From DATBMY01 sp036554605 (GTDB lineage: Bacteria > Acidobacteriota > Blastocatellia > UBA7656): a stretch of DNA of 8,683 bases. Below, piece after piece: positions 6,391-8,683 of this stretch. The notes beneath the pieces are model-generated. The model searched no databases. It had not been told where the DNA came from and saw nothing but the letters and a program-made list of their open reading frames with translations. Made by a program: the position numbers and the translations under genes. How positions within the stretch are numbered: position 1 is the first letter of the stretch; each line of letters begins with the position of its first letter. The stretch spans positions 1-8,683 of the forward strand of contig DATBMY010000406.1 of NCBI GenBank assembly GCA_036554605.1, in the 5' to 3' direction.

Positions 6391-7029
6391 ATGAATATGT
6401 TCAAACATTTTCTCTCAATAACGATCCTGGCATTAATATGCTCGAGCTTTCTCGGCTGCTCCGAAAGCGCCCCCGGCAACCGCGTTCAGAATAAGAACGC
6501 CGCAACAGAGGCCGCCAACGTCAATCGCTCGTCTCCGGCCCGGGGTGATACCGCAAAGGAACCCGGCGACAGCTCACCGGATGATTTCGAGGGCACGGCC
6601 GGAATCGTTGAAAAACGCCGGGACGGTGTCGCGCCTGCTTTGCTGCGCGATGTGCGCACGGCCCGCCATGACGGATTTGACCGCGTAGTTTTCGAATTCG
6701 AAGGCGATACCATTCCAGGCTATCACGTCGAGTACATAGACCGCCCGGTGCGGCAGTGCGGGTCGGGCGAACCGGTGCCGGTGGCAGGCGACGGCTGGCT
6801 TCTGGTTCGCACTACGCCGGCCAACGCTCACACGGAGGCCGGCCAGCCAACGATCAGAGAGCGCGAGCGCAATCTTGATCTGCCCAATCTGAAAGAGATC
6901 GAGCTTATATGCGACTTCGAGGCTGAAGTTTCATGGGTGCTCGGGCTCGCTTCTCCGAATCGCTTCCGCGTGCTTGAGCTTTCGAACCCGTCGCGGCTGG
7001 TAGTCGACGTAAAACAGCATAGACGATGA
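6391..7029 (+). CDS. AMIN-like domain lipoprotein, function unknown
   Basis: A protein of 212 residues with a type II-like signal peptide: basic Lys5-His6, hydrophobic 7-22, and Phe-Leu-Gly-Cys with Cys23 as the probable lipidated residue. A polar low-complexity linker rich in Asn, Ser, Asp and Pro runs from about 24 to 80. The rest (about 84-209) matches the AMIN-like domain: DVRTARHDGFDRVVFEFEG, then PGYHVEYIDRPVRQ, SGEPVPVAG, and a closing LSNPSRLVVDV. The role of this domain is not established; it is inferred to bind or act at the cell envelope. Cys123 and Cys174 inside the domain could form a disulfide. The start may be the ATG at 6391 or the one at 6397; neither has a Shine-Dalgarno. 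A longer in-frame reading from 6259 overlaps hyuB and would put the signal peptide inside the protein, so it was not used. The gene is 19 bp after hyuB and 69 bp before yggS. Confidence 0.8.
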   Translation: MNMFKHFLSITILALICSSFLGCSESAPGNRVQNKNAATEAANVNRSSPARGDTAKEPGDSSPDDFEGTAGIVEKRRDGVAPALLRDVRTARHDGFDRVVFEFEGDTIPGYHVEYIDRPVRQCGSGEPVPVAGDGWLLVRTTPANAHTEAGQPTIRERERNLDLPNLKEIELICDFEAEVSWVLGLASPNRFRVLELSNPSRLVVDVKQHRR

Positions 7030-7059
7030 GTTATGATCCGACCGCGAAGTCTGCCGGTG

Positions 7060-7089
7060 ATGACAACGTGAGCGGCGCTTTGTTAAGAT
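7060..7089 (+). promoter_or_regulatory. Putative yggS promoter, near-leaderless
   Basis: ATGACA (7060-7065) matches the -35 consensus at 5 of 6 positions and TAAGAT (7084-7089) the -10 at 4 of 6, with an 18-nt spacer. The yggS ATG at 7099 starts 9 nt after the -10, leaving room for only a few transcribed bases before it and no Shine-Dalgarno. Spacer and distance to ATG equal those before lptE. Confidence 0.45.
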
Positions 7090-7098
7090 TTATTCGCA

Positions 7099-7803
7099 AT
7101 GGCCGATGATATAAGAGAGCGGCTGGCGCGGGCGCTTGAGAGAATAGAGCAGGCAGCCCGCCGCGCGGGCCGAAAACCGGAAGAGATAACCCTCATCTCC
7201 GTCTCCAAGACCTTTGACCCGGCGACAATACAGAAGGCGGTTGATGCGGGCGCGAAGGAGCTCGGGGAGAATCGCGTCCAGGAGGCGGCCTTGAAGGTTG
7301 GAGTCGTGAAGGGCGACCATCTTCGCTGGCACCTGATAGGTCATCTTCAATCGAACAAGGCCCGGCAGGCTATAAGAATATTCGACGTTATTCATACGGT
7401 CGATACGGCTGAACTTGCGGCGAGGCTCGACCGTATAGCGGGCGAGGAGGGACGCCGGCCCGTCGTGCTAGCGCAGGTTGACCTCGGAGGCGAGCCGGCT
7501 AAATCTGGCGCGGATGAGAGCGAGCTTTCCGCGGTGATCGAAGCGCTCGACCGGGCCGTCAATCTCGATTTCAGGGGGCTGATGACGATCCCGCCCTTCT
7601 TCGAATCGGTCGAAGAGGTGAGGCCCTACTTTCGGCGGATGAGAGAGATACTCGACAACTTGAACGCCGCGCGCCCGCAGGCTCGCCGCCTCGCGGAGCT
7701 GTCGATGGGCATGAGCCACGACTTTGAAGTCGCAATCGAAGAGGGGGCGACTATGGTGCGTATAGGCACGCTGATTTTCGGCCAGCGCGCAACGAGCAGG
7801 TAG
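7099..7803 (+). CDS. yggS: YggS/PROSC-family pyridoxal phosphate homeostasis protein
   Basis: A protein of 234 residues, the standard size for this cytoplasmic single-domain PLP-binding protein (PLPBP), which buffers free pyridoxal 5'-phosphate and affects amino-acid balance. It has the alanine-racemase-like barrel. Lys37 in LISVSKTF is the Schiff-base lysine (equivalent to Lys36 in E. coli). GENRVQE (about 56-62), WHLIGHLQSNK, LMTIPP and the phosphate-binding C-terminal run LSMGMSHDFEVAIEEGATMVRIG (201-223) are all present. It appears complete and functional. The ATG at 7099 matches the usual N-terminus, with a heptad-like helix of Arg and Glu. It leads a compact cluster with yggT 19 bp downstream and a DUF167 gene after that, an order common in bacteria and often near division genes. 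Confidence 0.96.
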   Translation: MADDIRERLARALERIEQAARRAGRKPEEITLISVSKTFDPATIQKAVDAGAKELGENRVQEAALKVGVVKGDHLRWHLIGHLQSNKARQAIRIFDVIHTVDTAELAARLDRIAGEEGRRPVVLAQVDLGGEPAKSGADESELSAVIEALDRAVNLDFRGLMTIPPFFESVEEVRPYFRRMREILDNLNAARPQARRLAELSMGMSHDFEVAIEEGATMVRIGTLIFGQRATSR

Positions 7804-7809
7804 GCTTAC

Positions 7810-7814
7810 AGGAG
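7810..7814 (+). promoter_or_regulatory. Shine-Dalgarno of yggT, fixes a TTG start
   Basis: AGGAG, 8 nt before the TTG start codon of yggT. It is the clearest ribosome binding site in the window and contrasts with the first genes of the transcription units, which show none. Confidence 0.7.
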
Positions 7815-7822
7815 AGTGAAGC

Positions 7823-8413
7823 TTGGAAATAGTCTTTGAAGCATTGTACTGGTTGGCTTGGATTATATGGTGGGTGACGCTTGCGGTGGCGGGCCTGTTC
7901 GTCCTGCGAGTGATTCTCACCTGGGTCGGCGCGAACCCTTTTGGGCGCGTATCCTATCACCTGACGCGGGTAACCGAGCCCTTCGTGCGGCCGCTGCGCC
8001 AACAGATGGGCAGCCGCATCATGCGCTATGATCTGCTGCCGCTGATGGTAGCCCTTATGGTGCTGGTCACAGGGCTATTCATCTCAAGTCTGATCGGGCA
8101 ATCCGCCATCATAATGAACACGATCTATAGAGCAGCTTTTCAGGGTATTGGAAGCGGCAAGGATATACTGCGCGCATTGATAGAGCTGCTCGGACTTCTT
8201 TACGTTGCGGCAATCTTTCTGCGGTTCTTTCTTCCCTTCTTCGGCGTCGGCTACAGCAACAAATTCTTCCGGTTCCTGTTCGTCATAACCGAGCCGTTGC
8301 TCAGGCCGCTGCGGAGAATATTTGTCGCCGGCATGTTCGATTTCTCTCCCCTAATCGCGATGCTCATAGTCCAGGTATTGACAAGCGTCATAGCCTCGCT
8401 CGTAGCCAGATGA
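7823..8413 (+). CDS. yggT: YggT family integral membrane protein, double repeat
   Basis: A protein of 196 residues containing two YGGT repeats. The first ends in TEPFVRPLR (51-59) followed by DLLPL; the second in TEPLLRPLR (156-164) followed by DFSPL. Hydrophobic segments at about 10-35, 71-92, 118-141 and 168-193 predict four membrane spans. The family is linked to osmotic tolerance in E. coli and, as YlmG, to division or chromosome organisation in other bacteria and chloroplasts; its molecular role here is unknown. The start is a TTG at 7823, chosen because AGGAG at 7810-7814 lies 8 nt upstream and no in-frame ATG precedes the first span; a nearby GTG at 7816 is out of frame. The gene follows yggS by 19 bp and overlaps the next gene by 4 nt (ATGA), so the three are likely co-translated from one message. 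Confidence 0.92.
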   Translation: MEIVFEALYWLAWIIWWVTLAVAGLFVLRVILTWVGANPFGRVSYHLTRVTEPFVRPLRQQMGSRIMRYDLLPLMVALMVLVTGLFISSLIGQSAIIMNTIYRAAFQGIGSGKDILRALIELLGLLYVAAIFLRFFLPFFGVGYSNKFFRFLFVITEPLLRPLRRIFVAGMFDFSPLIAMLIVQVLTSVIASLVAR

Positions 8414-8683
8414 TAGAGATCAATGAAAAAGATGGCAGTATTACCTTCCGCGTGCGGGTCCAGCCTCGCGCGTCGCGGACCGAGGTCGCGGGCGAGCACG
8501 CGGGCGCGCTCAAGCTGAGGGTCGCCGCCCCGCCCGTCGACGGAAAGGCCAATGAAGAGTGCCAGAGGTTTCTCGCCCGGCTCCTGGGCGTCAGCGCCTC
8601 GTCAATCGAAATAGTCGCGGGCCAGTCCTCAAAAGATAAGATCATTCGCGCCCATAACGTCGCGCTCGACCGCGCTCGTCTCT
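8410..8683 (+). CDS. yggU: DUF167 / YggU family protein, 3' end outside the window
   Basis: The first 91 codons of a DUF167 protein; members are about 90-110 residues, so only a short tail is missing. The translation reads MIEINEKDGSITFRVRVQPRAS at the start, with the family signatures VQPRASR (about 17-23), a PPVDGKAN block (about 42-49) and SSKDK near residue 77, where the family usually has SGxxSRxK. The biochemical role is unknown; it is a small soluble alpha/beta protein. The ATG at 8410 overlaps the yggT stop (ATGA), which supports this start and implies translational coupling. yggS-yggT-yggU order is conserved in many bacteria. Confidence 0.9.
   Translation, partial: MIEINEKDGSITFRVRVQPRASRTEVAGEHAGALKLRVAAPPVDGKANEECQRFLARLLGVSASSIEIVAGQSSKDKIIRAHNVALDRARL

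Overview
The window looks like a stretch of a high-GC Gram-negative bacterial chromosome. It carries an outer-membrane LptE-type lipoprotein, an AMIN-like lipoprotein and the yggS-yggT-yggU trio. The protein sequences and the leuS-lptE-holA order recall Acidobacteriota, perhaps class Blastocatellia. That placement is an inference from remembered sequences and was not tested by a search. Nearly everything is housekeeping: DNA repair, tRNA charging, LPS export, replication, and PLP homeostasis or division-associated genes. I see no defence system, prophage, IS transposase, CRISPR array, tRNA or rRNA.

Left half, minus strand, in transcription order: nfo (endonuclease IV, 3766-4626), leuS (leucyl-tRNA synthetase, 1093-3696), a 270-bp intergenic region, lptE (304-822) and the first 102 codons of holA (DNA polymerase III delta, 1-307). 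lptE and holA overlap by 4 nt (GTGA). The leuS-lptE gap is not plain spacer. It is filled by a 210-bp imperfect inverted repeat with 67-nt arms, small GNRA-loop palindromes inside it, and a purine-rich short tandem repeat on its lptE side.

Right half, plus strand: a hydantoinase B/acetone carboxylase alpha-type gene (4695-6371) diverges from nfo. It is followed by an AMIN-like lipoprotein (6391-7029), yggS (7099-7803), yggT (7823-8413) and the start of a DUF167/yggU gene (8410 to the edge). The last two overlap by 4 nt (ATGA). The hydantoinase gene carries an in-frame insertion of about 117 nt made of tandem and inverted GGTCAGGGG/GGCCCCTGAC-type repeats, translated as a low-complexity loop between two conserved catalytic-core motifs.

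The observations most worth a second look are the compound palindromic element after leuS, the repeat insertion inside the hydantoinase gene, and a recurring promoter layout. In that layout a -10-like hexamer lies only 6-9 nt before the ATG and there is no Shine-Dalgarno, seen before lptE, nfo, hyuB and yggS. It suggests that first genes are transcribed as leaderless or nearly leaderless mRNAs, while the downstream gene yggT uses a clear AGGAG site with a TTG start. LeuRS also has an unusual editing-pocket residue. None of this amounts to a demonstrated new system.
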